Below, piece after piece: positions 18,125-26,824 of a stretch of DNA of 64,000 nucleotides. Numbering within the stretch: position 1 is the stretch's first letter; the number at the start of each line of letters is the position of its first letter. The stretch comes from Lentisphaeria bacterium (GTDB taxonomy: Bacteria; Verrucomicrobiota; Lentisphaeria; Oligosphaerales; Oligosphaeraceae). The stretch is from contig JAEEYQ010000031.1 in assembly GCA_016288215.1 (NCBI GenBank), forward strand, positions 90,782-154,781, given 5' to 3'. Under the pieces are notes generated by a model that searched no databases, was not told the origin of the DNA, and saw only the letters and a program-made list of their open reading frames with translations. The translations under genes were made by a program, and so were the position numbers.

Positions 18125-18838
18125 ATGGACACCACGTTTCAGTCACAGACAGAGCGGATTCGCGGATGCTCCGGCGTCATTTTCGCCGCAGCCGGACACT
18201 CCAGCCGCTTTGGAGACAACAAGCTGTTCGCCCTGCTGCGCGGGATGCCCCTCTTCTGCCATTGCATCCGCCGCTTCGCCCAATGGATTCCCCTGCGGAA
18301 CTGCGTCCTTGTGGTCCCCAAAGGAGAACAGGAGGATTTCCGCCGCCATCTTGACGCATGGAGTCTGGGGGAGCTGCCGCTGACGGAGGGAGGCGCAACC
18401 CGCTTCGACTCCGTGAAGGCGGGGCTGGCCGCCCTGCCAGAGGCGGTGTCGCTGGTGGCCGTGCAAGACACCGCTCGCCCCCTGACCCCATTGGAGCTTC
18501 TGCAGCGCTGTCTCGTCAACGCGGACCAAGGCGGAAGCGGCGTCGCCGCCCATCATGTGGTGGACACCATCAAAATCGCGTCACCACAAGGACTTGTGCT
18601 GGAGACGCCGAAACGCAGCAGCCTCTGGGCCACGGAGACGCCGCAGGCCTTCCGAAGAGATTGGCTGGAAACAGGTTACAACACCGTCAAAAGCCGGGCG
18701 GACACCCTGACGGACGACGCGCAAGTCGTCCAGATGGCCGGCTTTCACGTCCTGTTGGTGGAGAACCACGCTCCCAATCTGAAAGTCACTTATCCTCAAG
18801 ACCTTGTGTTGGCGGAAGCCCTGCTGGCGCAAGCGTAA
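18125..18838 (+). CDS. ispD: 2-C-methyl-D-erythritol 4-phosphate cytidylyltransferase
   Basis: 237 residues. This enzyme transfers CMP from CTP to MEP in the non-mevalonate isoprenoid pathway. Visible motifs are the nucleotide-binding loop AAAGHSSRFG...NK, GGATRFDSV, QDTARPLT (HDAARP in most homologs), TETPQAF, TDDA and NLKVTYPQDL at the C-terminus. ATG at 18125 is preferred to TTG at 18119; neither has a good Shine-Dalgarno sequence. It ends 27 bp from the convergent stop of the ferredoxin-nitroreductase gene. With dxs at 27867-29696 it places two isoprenoid genes around the UbiA-containing operon. Confidence 0.9.
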   Translation: MDTTFQSQTERIRGCSGVIFAAAGHSSRFGDNKLFALLRGMPLFCHCIRRFAQWIPLRNCVLVVPKGEQEDFRRHLDAWSLGELPLTEGGATRFDSVKAGLAALPEAVSLVAVQDTARPLTPLELLQRCLVNADQGGSGVAAHHVVDTIKIASPQGLVLETPKRSSLWATETPQAFRRDWLETGYNTVKSRADTLTDDAQVVQMAGFHVLLVENHAPNLKVTYPQDLVLAEALLAQA

Positions 18839-18865
18839 CTGCGTTTTTGGGGTTAGGTCTATGGA

Positions 18866-19681
18866 TTAGAGCATCTTGATTTGGAATGGAGCGGGAGACG
18901 TCTGCCGTTTGTATTCGACTGCGGGGTAGCCAAAGAGAAGAACGGCGCGAATCGTGTATCCGCGTGGAATGGCAAGACGCCTTTTCAGGGAGGGAAGCCA
19001 GCGGAAGGCATGGACGGCGAAGCCGCACCAGCACGTGCCGATGCCAAAGGACTGCGCCAACAGGTCAAAGTAGCTCAAGGCAATCCATGGGTCTGCCTCC
19101 CTGCACGGTGCCGTGTTCGGAGAGGCCGCCACAATCAGGTGCGGCGCATTTCGGAAGATGACATCCACACCATTTTGAAGCTCATCCATATATCGCCAGA
19201 AATTGGGATAGACGAAACGCAGTATCCCTGTCTTGATCAGCAACTTAAGGGTTTCGGACATTTTGTTGCGGAAGACGTCCATTTCACTTTTGCGCCGAAT
19301 GACGGTGAAGAAGAGGTCATGGACATTGCAGCCAGTGGGAGACCAGGCCAGGGCCTGCAGGAGCGCCTCCATGGTCTTCTCGTCCACATCCTCGTCCCTG
19401 TATTGGCGGATGCTGCGCCGCTGACGAATCAGGTTCATCATCGTCTCCGATGACGGGATTTCACGAATGTGGCCACATGTTTCCGGCGAGATGCCATGAC
19501 ACTCCAAAGCCCCGACAGGGCACACGGCAAGACAATGCTGACAATGGAGGCAAAACCGCTCCTCATCGGGCCGTACAGTCGGAATGTTCTGCGCATTGGG
19601 GCGGAGCACATGCACGACGCATTCATTCACGCAGGCATGGCATTTCAGGCATTTCCGTTCATTGATACGAATCACAGACAT
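18866..19681 (-). CDS. Ferredoxin-nitroreductase fusion protein
   Basis: 271 residues. Two [4Fe-4S] clusters are predicted from CxxCxxCxxxC sets: C11, C14, C17, C21 and C44, C47, C50, C54. An FMN-dependent nitroreductase domain follows from about residue 80 (LIRQRRSIRQYRDEDVD, SPTGCNVHDLFFTV, LAQSFGIGTCWCG). The fusion suggests reductive chemistry fed by low-potential electrons, such as reducing a C=C bond in a lipid or quinone (inference). The ATG has GGAGGA 4 bp upstream and lies inside the 3' end of the preceding SDR gene (23-nt overlap), indicating translational coupling. Last gene of the seven-gene operon. Confidence 0.88.
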   Translation of the reverse strand: MSVIRINERKCLKCHACVNECVVHVLRPNAQNIPTVRPDEERFCLHCQHCLAVCPVGALECHGISPETCGHIREIPSSETMMNLIRQRRSIRQYRDEDVDEKTMEALLQALAWSPTGCNVHDLFFTVIRRKSEMDVFRNKMSETLKLLIKTGILRFVYPNFWRYMDELQNGVDVIFRNAPHLIVAASPNTAPCREADPWIALSYFDLLAQSFGIGTCWCGFAVHAFRWLPSLKRRLAIPRGYTIRAVLLFGYPAVEYKRQTSPAPFQIKML

Positions 19682-20627
19682 ATTCCTCCAAGTTTGTGGC
19701 ATGAAGCCACTTCCGCATTCTGGCGTTGCTGAAGTCCAGATTGTGGGAAATGGTGTCCAAGGCGTACAGCGTGGGGTCGAACAAGGGCCTGTGCCGCGAG
19801 AGGGCCGTCGACAGACGCGCAAACGGCCAGATGACCCATCGCGGCAACGCCACTTCCCGCAACGTCTTGCCGGGAAGAAATTCGCGGGCAAGCTGAAGAT
19901 AGTAGGCATGAAGCGTCGTGCATTTGGAGTCAAGAATTGTAACTCCTTGTCCTCCAGCATCTTGCAGAATCATGGCGGCATGCAGGCTCCGGCAGACGTT
20001 CTCGACGTGGGCCAGCGGCCATCGGTTCCGCCCTTTCCATTTCCCAAAATGGAACACCGCCGGCGAGGATTTCAGATAGGCCACAGTGCGCGGCGTGATG
20101 GTGGTGTCTCCATTGCCGAAGACGACGCATGGCCGCACGCACGCGAAGCGCTCCGGCGGCACGTTGGCCGCAAGCCATTGCTCTGACCTGATCTTGTATT
20201 TGGGGTACGGGTTCGTGGCATTCATGTCGAAGGCAAGCTGCTCTTCCGTTTCGCCATGAAAGTCATGCAAGCCATAAACATCTGCGGTGGAAAGATATAC
20301 AAATCTCCTGACATTGTGGCGCATGGCAAGGGACGCCAGTTGTTTGACGGCCTCGAAATTGGCGATGCGGAAATCCGCGTCCCGTCCCACGTCGCTTGCA
20401 AGTGCCGCAATGTGAAGCACATAGTCATAGGAACGCGACGCGAACAGCGCCTCCAGGCTGGCGGAATCGCACAGGTCGGCGCGAATCGCCTCCACGCCCG
20501 CGTTCCGAAAACGGTCGCAGACATGATGGCGCACCATTCCCGTCACCACATAGCCCTTTCGTGTGAAATAAACCACGGCGTTGGAGCCGATGTAACCGCC
20601 TGCGCCTGTGATGAGAATGCGTTCCAT
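19659..20627 (-). CDS. NAD-dependent epimerase/dehydratase (extended SDR)
   Basis: 322 residues. Rossmann motif TGAGGYIGSN at the N-terminus, YLSTADVYG for the active-site Ser/Thr strand and YPKYK giving the YxxxK catalytic pair. The C-terminal part is a substrate domain typical of nucleotide-sugar or steroid/lipid SDRs. Because the operon opens with a serine palmitoyltransferase-like enzyme, a 3-keto lipid reductase such as the CerR type of bacterial ceramide synthesis is an attractive hypothesis. It starts 3 bp after the upstream stop and overlaps the next gene by 23 nt. A sugar epimerase role remains possible. Confidence 0.85.
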   Translation of the reverse strand: MERILITGAGGYIGSNAVVYFTRKGYVVTGMVRHHVCDRFRNAGVEAIRADLCDSASLEALFASRSYDYVLHIAALASDVGRDADFRIANFEAVKQLASLAMRHNVRRFVYLSTADVYGLHDFHGETEEQLAFDMNATNPYPKYKIRSEQWLAANVPPERFACVRPCVVFGNGDTTITPRTVAYLKSSPAVFHFGKWKGRNRWPLAHVENVCRSLHAAMILQDAGGQGVTILDSKCTTLHAYYLQLAREFLPGKTLREVALPRWVIWPFARLSTALSRHRPLFDPTLYALDTISHNLDFSNARMRKWLHATNLEEYVCDSYQ

Positions 20628-20630
20628 GAC

Positions 20631-21560
20631 TCAATTGAAAAGGGATGCCCAATACCGCGCCGTGACCGAAAGCCAGTCCGCCTTCGGGATGGCCCGATAG
20701 TCTGGCGGCGCCGCCTTCATCGTGCCCCATTTGCCATGATAGAGAAGGCGGATGTCATTGTCACCGAATTCTTTGCAAAAATAGCCAGAGCCGATTTTGA
20801 CGCCTTCGCGGCAGGGGCTTCCCGCTGGCAGAGCGAATAGCAGCTCGTATTCGCCGACGCCGCCCACCAGCGTCCAGCCAGGTTCCGCGCTCGCGGGCAG
20901 CATGTTGTGCACGGAGGGCGAAATCACCGCCTCGGCGTCCAGCTCCATCCGAAGGCCATGGTTGACGCGGCGGAAATTCTCCAGTGCGTCGAACAGGCCG
21001 CCGCTGGTGTCCGTCGCCAAAATCGCGTTTTTGGGGACAGGAGAACGCCATGGAAAGGCCGACAGACTCTGCCTGCGGAACACGGCGGCATTTGCCTCCC
21101 CCAGCGGGCCGCTGACATACATGTCAAAATCGACGCGCTCCGAGGCGACGCGGGTGACGGGCCTGCCTGTGTGGGCGATGACGGTGGCCGTCCAGATCCA
21201 CTCCGTCGCGGAGCCGAGGTCTCCCCCGAGGCAACATGCCCCGTAATGGGACAGGACATCGCGGACGCCCTCCGACACCTCCTTGTAGAAGCTCAGGCCG
21301 TGGCTGTCGTCGCAGCTCCAGCACTGCAGAAGGGATTCCGGAACGGCGCCGCAGGCAAGAATGTCCGCGCAGGCGGCATAGGCCATGTTGCGTCCGATTT
21401 GCCGTGGAGGAAGATTGGCGAGGAAGTCCTCCCGTTCCGAAAAGGAGTCCATGGAATACAGGGCGAAGCCGTCTGAGTCCTGCCGGATTTCCGCGTCGGC
21501 CTGATAGGGGGACGTGCCCAGGACCGCGGCGAAGGTTTCAATCCATTGATGTTCCTGCAT
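20631..21560 (-). CDS. PurM/ThiL-like (AIR synthase-related) protein
   Basis: 309 residues with the PurM-superfamily layout. MDSFSER is a metal/ATP-binding start, CLGGDLGSA and ATDTSGGLFDALENF are typical loops, and GVGEYELLFAL matches the GEDYELLF motif of thiamine-phosphate kinase. Sequence is divergent from true ThiL and no thiamine genes are nearby, so a kinase or ATP-using ligase step in the operon's pathway is more likely than thiamine synthesis. Flanked by 3-bp gaps on both sides, so tightly co-transcribed. Confidence 0.75.
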   Translation of the reverse strand: MQEHQWIETFAAVLGTSPYQADAEIRQDSDGFALYSMDSFSEREDFLANLPPRQIGRNMAYAACADILACGAVPESLLQCWSCDDSHGLSFYKEVSEGVRDVLSHYGACCLGGDLGSATEWIWTATVIAHTGRPVTRVASERVDFDMYVSGPLGEANAAVFRRQSLSAFPWRSPVPKNAILATDTSGGLFDALENFRRVNHGLRMELDAEAVISPSVHNMLPASAEPGWTLVGGVGEYELLFALPAGSPCREGVKIGSGYFCKEFGDNDIRLLYHGKWGTMKAAPPDYRAIPKADWLSVTARYWASLFN

Positions 21561-21563
21561 GAT

Positions 21564-22418
21564 TCATCCCATGGGGTTGCGGGTGACGAGGCGGAGGCGG
21601 CGTGGAGCGAAGGCGATGCGCAGGGGAAGCTGGCCGTGGGCGTCGCCGTCAAACTCGATGTTCACGGGAACGCCCGCCGTTATGGTCAAGGGCCCTTTGA
21701 CGATGCGCAATTCACCGCAGGGCAGTCCTTTGTAGAGTTTTGAAATGAGACGGAGCCAGCCGGAAACGGAAAGGCCACGCACAAGCCAGAGTGCAATGGC
21801 ATCATCGTCAAGCGGAGGGAGCGATATCTGCAACCCGCTGGCAATGAATGAATTGCGACTTACGAGAAAATGCTGGCATCCATGAAGGGGCTCTCCATTG
21901 ACCGTCAAGTCCCATTTTCGGTTCTTGAGCAGGTTGCGCATCACGGCGAGAAAGGTGCCCGGCTTGTCTCCCAAGACAGGGCGGATGCGGTTGGCGAGCG
22001 TGGCGATGTCCGCCCCCATCCCCAGATTGCAGGAGCAGAAGAAGCAATGGCCATTGGCCTGAAGAACGGGAATCTCCTTGCAAAACCCGTTTTGCAGAAG
22101 GGCAATGGCCTCGTCCATGCCCGTGGGAATGTCATGGAATCTGCAGAAGTCGGGGCTGGTGCCCATGTAGATGACGCCAAAGCGGAGCCGAGAATCCGGA
22201 TTTGCCATCACGCCGTCCGCCACCGCGTTGATGGTGCCGTCTCCGCCGCAGGCGACGATGGTCTCGTAGCCGGACGCCGACCGTGCGAGGGCGTTCGCCT
22301 CCTCAATGCTCTTCAGCGGCACGAAGTCCGCCTCCGGCATTTTGGCGGCGGCCTCCCGCCAGCGTCTGCCAGCCTTGCCGCCGTGGGAGGATGGATTGAC
22401 GAGCACCAGAAATCTCAT
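21564..22418 (-). CDS. Diacylglycerol kinase-family lipid kinase
   Basis: 284 residues. The DAGK catalytic domain shows VNPSSHGGKAG at the N-terminus and the nucleotide-binding GGDGTINAVADG motif, with a beta-rich C-terminal domain (PVNIEFDGDAHGQLP). Members phosphorylate diacylglycerol, ceramide or sphingoid bases with ATP at the inner membrane. Its ATG overlaps the stop of the radical SAM gene (4 nt). Next to an SPT-like enzyme, a long-chain-base or ceramide-type substrate is plausible; YegS-like or undecaprenol substrates cannot be excluded. Confidence 0.86.
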   Translation of the reverse strand: MRFLVLVNPSSHGGKAGRRWREAAAKMPEADFVPLKSIEEANALARSASGYETIVACGGDGTINAVADGVMANPDSRLRFGVIYMGTSPDFCRFHDIPTGMDEAIALLQNGFCKEIPVLQANGHCFFCSCNLGMGADIATLANRIRPVLGDKPGTFLAVMRNLLKNRKWDLTVNGEPLHGCQHFLVSRNSFIASGLQISLPPLDDDAIALWLVRGLSVSGWLRLISKLYKGLPCGELRIVKGPLTITAGVPVNIEFDGDAHGQLPLRIAFAPRRLRLVTRNPMG

Positions 22419-23659
22419 GGTTTGTAGATGCCTATCGATTCATAGATTTTGGTCGGCGTGCCAGTTTTCCAATTTCTGACCAGCCGCTCCGTCTGGGGCC
22501 ATGGAAGCGGCAGGCTTTCCCCCGCCCATTGGGCTATCTCCGAGGCGTGCGTGCAGCAAGTCCATTCCTCGCAGGGAGTTGCGAAACAGGTTCGCATCCG
22601 TCCATAGGCCGTCTCAAAAGGCGTGTCCATGAGATTGCCAAAGGAGATGTTCACGAATTCGCAGGGCTGAACCTCTCCTGAAGCGCCGATGTAGAATCGG
22701 TCGATGCCGCCACAGCAGCAGCCCAGCATTTCGGGAGCCTCCTCGAAGACCTGCGCGGTCAGGACGGGAGCGTTTGGCTCGCGGGAGGAATTGTATCGAA
22801 TCTGCGCCTCCTTGGCGATGCGGGCTGCCTTCTGGCTGAGCGCCGTGTCAAAGGCCTTTCCCATCCAGCCCCCGCAGGGTTTGGGATGGATGAGCTGAAT
22901 GTAGTCGCAATGATGCGCCGCCGCCAAAGACATGATCTCATCAATGCCGCCGTTGACAATCTGCTCATCGGAAAGCACGGTGTTGAAACCAATCAGCATG
23001 CCTTCCCGCTGGCAGTCATGGAGAAAATCCAACGCCCGCCGCCATGAGCCCTTGACGCCTGTGAAGGCGTCGTGCACATCGGGTTCCACGGAATGGATTG
23101 AGCTCATCACGCCCGTCACCTTCAGCTCCGCCAGACGGCGTATCTTCTCCGGCGTGGTGCCGTGGCCCGTGCTGTTGACCCAAACCTCCAGCCCGCTGAT
23201 TTCCGCGAGGACCGCCTCCAGCCGCTCCATCCGCAGCAGGGGCTCGCCGCCCTCCACCGCCCATGCCACCACGCCGAAATCCCGCAGCTTACGGACGTTC
23301 TCCAACAGCAGCGGCAGCGGCAACTCCTTCGGGGCGTCCTTGCGCTGATAGCAATGGGGACAGTGATACGCGCACGCCTTGGTGATGGAAAGCACGACGC
23401 TGACGGGACGGGGCGGCTTCCGAAGCACCTTGTCCTCTATCGCCGTGAAGAAGGCCTCCGTGGGATACCGCGGCATATAGAAGTCCAGTTTGTATTCTCC
23501 GGAAGGCAGCTTCACCAGTTTGTGCCGAAAGAAGACGCTGGTGAATCTGGAGGCCTTCCAAAGCACGGCAATGGAGTGGTAACGCCATGCGCAGACAAGG
23601 GACATCCGCGCATAGAAAAGCAATTTGGCCAGACCAGTGACGAATCTACTCTTTTTCAT
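22415..23659 (-). CDS. Radical SAM enzyme with C-terminal Cys-rich (SPASM-like) region
   Basis: 414 residues. The [4Fe-4S]-SAM motif is C96-AYH-C100-PH-C103 (CxxxCxxC), followed by VEGGEPLL in the barrel. A C-terminal region holds additional cysteines (LGCCCGG, CEF, CFATPCEEWTCC), suggesting auxiliary Fe-S clusters. The N-terminal ~90 residues are hydrophobic and basic (LAKLLFYARMSLVCAW), perhaps membrane-associated. The start overlaps the end of the UbiA gene by 14 nt. It would carry out a radical modification of the operon's product, for example on a lipid chain or head group (inference). No family-level match recognised. Confidence 0.85.
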   Translation of the reverse strand: MKKSRFVTGLAKLLFYARMSLVCAWRYHSIAVLWKASRFTSVFFRHKLVKLPSGEYKLDFYMPRYPTEAFFTAIEDKVLRKPPRPVSVVLSITKACAYHCPHCYQRKDAPKELPLPLLLENVRKLRDFGVVAWAVEGGEPLLRMERLEAVLAEISGLEVWVNSTGHGTTPEKIRRLAELKVTGVMSSIHSVEPDVHDAFTGVKGSWRRALDFLHDCQREGMLIGFNTVLSDEQIVNGGIDEIMSLAAAHHCDYIQLIHPKPCGGWMGKAFDTALSQKAARIAKEAQIRYNSSREPNAPVLTAQVFEEAPEMLGCCCGGIDRFYIGASGEVQPCEFVNISFGNLMDTPFETAYGRMRTCFATPCEEWTCCTHASEIAQWAGESLPLPWPQTERLVRNWKTGTPTKIYESIGIYKP

Positions 23660-24596
23660 CGCGATACCACAGGAAAAGCGCCTCAATGGACAGAAGGGAC
23701 AGAATTTCGGGAATCAACAGCAGGGATTCCATGCTCAGCAGGGAGGTATAGAGCATGCCGACGCAGAGTTCGCAGTTGAGGCGGGTGGCCTTGTGGAAGC
23801 TCCGCGCCAGAAGGCACCTCAAAAGCAGAGCGGCCAGTCCGAACAGCAGAAGTCCCTGCAACGCAATGCAGAACAACAGCGAGGCATGCCCCGCCGACGC
23901 ATGGAGCAGCGCCGTCCCGCTGCAGAGGACATGGGCGGCAAACAGCGCCGCGGAAACCGCAAGGGAAATGCGGCGTGGAAAGCAGGTCTGCAAGGTGCGG
24001 ACGCCGGCGGCGCGGTCTCCAACCACGTCCTTGTAATAGCTGTTGTGGCACATGAGGCAATGGACGGGCACCATGCGGATGGCCAGAGACCGAAGGCACG
24101 CGGCATCGGGCAGCCCATGCGTAATTCCTGCATAACCATATGTAGCACAACAACTTATGGCGCATGCATAGATGAAGCAGTTCAAGAGGGGGACTTTTTT
24201 GAGCCATGAATAGGCCCCATTGAGGACAGCGCCGCAGAGCAGCACGGGCAAGGTCCATGCGGAGACCCATGCGCTTGCCATGGCGAAGCCAATCATCAGC
24301 AGGGAGGAAAGCAGCAGGGCCGGACGCAGAGCCAGGGCTCCTGTCACCATGGGGCGATGGGGCGCGTTGATGGCATCCTCCTTTCGGTCCAGATAGTCGC
24401 TGAAAATCTGGTTTGCACCCCACGCCAGAAATCCGACAGCCAAAAGGATGGCCCACGTGACCGCTGGCGGTTGGACATGGCCGGACGGCACGGCTGTGGC
24501 ATGCGCCGTCATGATGCCCGCCAGCACGCTTGTGGCTGTCACGAAGCCGTAGTACAGCCGCATCGAGCGGATGTAATGGTAGAGGAACGCCATCAT
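23646..24596 (-). CDS. UbiA-family prenyltransferase
   Basis: 316 residues with about eight or nine hydrophobic segments. The first Asp-rich motif reads NQIFSDYLDRKEDAINAPHRP and the second YYKDVVGDRAAGVRT, the two Mg-diphosphate sites of the family. UbiA enzymes move an isoprenyl group from its diphosphate onto aromatic or lipid acceptors in the membrane. No menaquinone, heme or ubiquinone genes accompany it, so the acceptor is likely made by this operon. The ATG overlaps the stop of the SPT-like gene (ATGA). ispD and dxs lie a few kilobases away. Confidence 0.88.
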   Translation of the reverse strand: MMAFLYHYIRSMRLYYGFVTATSVLAGIMTAHATAVPSGHVQPPAVTWAILLAVGFLAWGANQIFSDYLDRKEDAINAPHRPMVTGALALRPALLLSSLLMIGFAMASAWVSAWTLPVLLCGAVLNGAYSWLKKVPLLNCFIYACAISCCATYGYAGITHGLPDAACLRSLAIRMVPVHCLMCHNSYYKDVVGDRAAGVRTLQTCFPRRISLAVSAALFAAHVLCSGTALLHASAGHASLLFCIALQGLLLFGLAALLLRCLLARSFHKATRLNCELCVGMLYTSLLSMESLLLIPEILSLLSIEALFLWYRDEKE

Positions 24597-25810
24597 TGCG
24601 GTTCCGGCTCCCCGTGACGAGAGATGTCCATATCCCTGAACACCTTCGCGATCATGTCCGCTGCCTCGTCAATCAAGGCCTCCGTATGGGTGACCATGTA
24701 GCTGGTGCGAATGAGGGCGGCGCCTTCCCGTGTGGCAGGGGGGACGAAGGGCGTCGTGTAGGCTCCCGCGTCGTAGATTCGCTTTGTCGCGGCGAAGGTG
24801 TCCTCTATAGTATAGGTATATAAGGGGAGGATGGGCGTGGGAAAGGCCAAGGCGCTTTCGCGGATGTCAAGCTGGCGCGCGCCGAAGGCATGGCGCGCAT
24901 GTTCCGAAAGGCACCGCAGCCGGTCCGGCAGGTCGGGATGCGCCACAAGGTGCCGCAACGCCGCCAACGCGACGGCGGCGGTGGCGGGAGGCATGGCGGC
25001 GGAGAACACAAAGGGAGACGCCGTGTGGCGGATGTAGTCGATGACGGGACGGGAGGCCGCCACGAAGCCCCCAAGGGAAGCCAGCGACTTGGAGAAGGTG
25101 CCCATGAAGATGTCCACCTCCGCCTCCAGCCCGAAATGGAACGCGGTGCCGTGCCCTCCCGGTCCGAGCACGCCCAGCCCGTGGGCGTCGTCCACCATGA
25201 CGCGTGCCCCGTACTGGCGGGCCAGGCGGATGATGGACGGCAGATCCGCCATGTCCCCTCCCAACGAAAACAGGCCGTCCACCACGATGAGCTTGCCGTT
25301 GTCTTCGGGGACGGACTGAAGGCGGCTTTCCAGCTCCGCCATGTCGTTGTGCTTGTAACGCAGCATCTTGCCAAAGCTCAGGCGACATGCGGAATAGATG
25401 CTGGCGTGGTTCTCCACGTCGCAGATGACCACATCGTGCCGTCCGACAAGACTGCTGATGATGCCCAGATTGGTCTGATAGCCGGTGCCAAACGTCAGCG
25501 CGTCGTCTTTTCCGACAAAGCGCGCCAATTCATGCTCAAGCTCAAGATGCAGGTCTAATGTTCCGTTCAGCAGCCGGGAGCCGGAGCAGCCGGAGCCGTA
25601 TTTCTCCATGGCATGGACGCCGGCCTCAATCACCTCTGGACACGCTGTCAGACCAAGGTAGTTGTTGGAGCCCAACATGATGCGGCGTTTCCCCTCCATG
25701 ACCACCTCTGGCCCCTGACGGGATTCAATCGTGTGGAAATAGGGATACAACCCCGTGGCGCGGAAGGCATCCGGCTTCGTGTAGTCAAGACATTTCTGAA
25801 AAATATCCAT
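24593..25810 (-). CDS. Serine palmitoyltransferase-like alpha-oxoamine synthase
   Basis: 405 residues, first gene of the operon. It is a PLP enzyme of the alpha-oxoamine synthase family (SPT, KBL, BioF). GSNNYLGLT, YGSGCSGSRLLNGTLDLHLE, DDAHGLGVLG and the Schiff-base Lys241 in TFSKSLASLGGF are visible. The wording around GSGCSGSRLLNG is close to bacterial serine palmitoyltransferases that make 3-ketosphinganine, rather than to BioF; no biotin genes are nearby. The C-terminus overlaps UbiA. An AT-rich run of unusual codons (about 24802-24822) lies within the gene. The exact amino acid and acyl donor are not decided by sequence. Confidence 0.87.
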   Translation of the reverse strand: MDIFQKCLDYTKPDAFRATGLYPYFHTIESRQGPEVVMEGKRRIMLGSNNYLGLTACPEVIEAGVHAMEKYGSGCSGSRLLNGTLDLHLELEHELARFVGKDDALTFGTGYQTNLGIISSLVGRHDVVICDVENHASIYSACRLSFGKMLRYKHNDMAELESRLQSVPEDNGKLIVVDGLFSLGGDMADLPSIIRLARQYGARVMVDDAHGLGVLGPGGHGTAFHFGLEAEVDIFMGTFSKSLASLGGFVAASRPVIDYIRHTASPFVFSAAMPPATAAVALAALRHLVAHPDLPDRLRCLSEHARHAFGARQLDIRESALAFPTPILPLYTYTIEDTFAATKRIYDAGAYTTPFVPPATREGAALIRTSYMVTHTEALIDEAADMIAKVFRDMDISRHGEPEPQ

Positions 25811-25880
25811 ATCCGCTTGCCACCGCCCTTTCCATGCAGCCTAACACGCTTTCGCTCCAGCTAGCCCCAGATGCCATAGT

Positions 25881-25915
25881 AAATTGCCAACTGCCAACTG
25901 TTAACTGCGAATCGA
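25881..25915. repeat. Heptamer run CAACTGC-type (five units)
   Basis: AAATTGC, CAACTGC, CAACTGT, TAACTGC and GAATCGA follow one another without a gap between the arfB stop and the start of the SPT-like gene. Same 7-bp periodicity as the other tracts. Confidence 0.65.
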
Positions 25916-26350
25916 TTACGTCTCCCAATTCCCCTTTTTCCGCCCGCCTTTGACTTCCGAATGGCGGCGTTTCTGCTCCAGACGCTTTTCGCGGCTGGCC
26001 AATGTGGGACGAGTTTTGCGGCGGGCTTTCGGCAGGCGGGCCGCCTCCTTCAGCAGGGCAGTGAAGCGCTCCAAGGCAAGTTCCCGGTTGCGGTGCTGGC
26101 TTCTGGACTCGCGGGCCTCCATCGTCAGCAGCCCGTCTTTGTTCAGGCGGCTTCCCGCCAAAAGGCGCAGACGCTCCAACACCGCAGGCGGCAATTGATC
26201 CACGGGGCATTGCCAGCGCAGCTGCACGGCACTGTCCGTCCGATTCACCCCCTGTCCGCCGGGTCCGTCCGCCCTGCAGAAGACAAAGTCGATGTCTTCC
26301 ATCGCGATTTGCCACTGCGGCGTGATGACAAGGGTGTTTTCGACATCCAT
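25916..26350 (-). CDS. arfB: Alternative ribosome-rescue factor ArfB (peptidyl-tRNA hydrolase of release-factor type)
   Basis: 144 residues. A single class I release-factor catalytic domain with GPGGQGVNRTDSAVQL, the GGQ at residues 31-33, is followed by a basic tail (KARRKTRP..., EKRLEQKRRHSEVKGGRKKG) that enters the empty mRNA channel of stalled ribosomes. It lacks the codon-recognition domains of RF1/RF2, and the length fits ArfB (YaeJ). It lies 27 bp downstream of exbD copy B and may be co-transcribed with it. Confidence 0.92.
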   Translation of the reverse strand: MDVENTLVITPQWQIAMEDIDFVFCRADGPGGQGVNRTDSAVQLRWQCPVDQLPPAVLERLRLLAGSRLNKDGLLTMEARESRSQHRNRELALERFTALLKEAARLPKARRKTRPTLASREKRLEQKRRHSEVKGGRKKGNWET

Positions 26351-26377
26351 GGACGCCTCTCTTCTGAAACTCCGCGC

Positions 26378-26803
26378 CTATGGCGCCGCCCCTTCTGTGG
26401 GGATGGAGGCGAAGGCCACGTTGCTGATTCCGACGTGGGTGCAGATGTCCAAAATCTTCATGACATCCTGATGCCGTGTCTCTTTGTCGGCGCGGATGAT
26501 GACGGGATAGTCCACGAAGGCGTCCGCCACCTGCGACAGCAGGGTTTCGAGCCGTTCCGCGCTCATCTCCTGGCTGTTGAGGAAAATGACGCCCGCCTTG
26601 TCCACGTTGATGATGACTTCGCGGCGCTCCCGCTGCGACTTGACGCCGTTGTCCGCGCTGGGCACATTGATCTCCAGCTTGTTCTCCCACTGGGCGAAGA
26701 TGGTCGCCGCCATGAAGTGGATGAGCAGAATGAAGACAATGTCCAGCATGGGGGCCATCTGGAAGCCGGGAGAAGTCTCGTTGACCTGTCGTTTGAAGTT
26801 CAT
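26378..26803 (-). CDS. exbD: ExbD/TolR biopolymer transport protein (copy B)
   Basis: 141 residues with the N-terminal membrane helix (LDIVFILLIHFMAATIF) carrying the conserved Asp and a periplasmic domain rich in basic and acidic residues. It starts 21 bp after the complete exbB with GAAAGGG as ribosome site, making a standard exbB-exbD pair that couples proton flow to outer-membrane transport or TolA-like functions. Nearly identical to copy A at 17289. Confidence 0.92.
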   Translation of the reverse strand: MNFKRQVNETSPGFQMAPMLDIVFILLIHFMAATIFAQWENKLEINVPSADNGVKSQRERREVIINVDKAGVIFLNSQEMSAERLETLLSQVADAFVDYPVIIRADKETRHQDVMKILDICTHVGISNVAFASIPTEGAAP

Positions 26804-26824
26804 AAGTGCCCTTTCAGGAACAGG

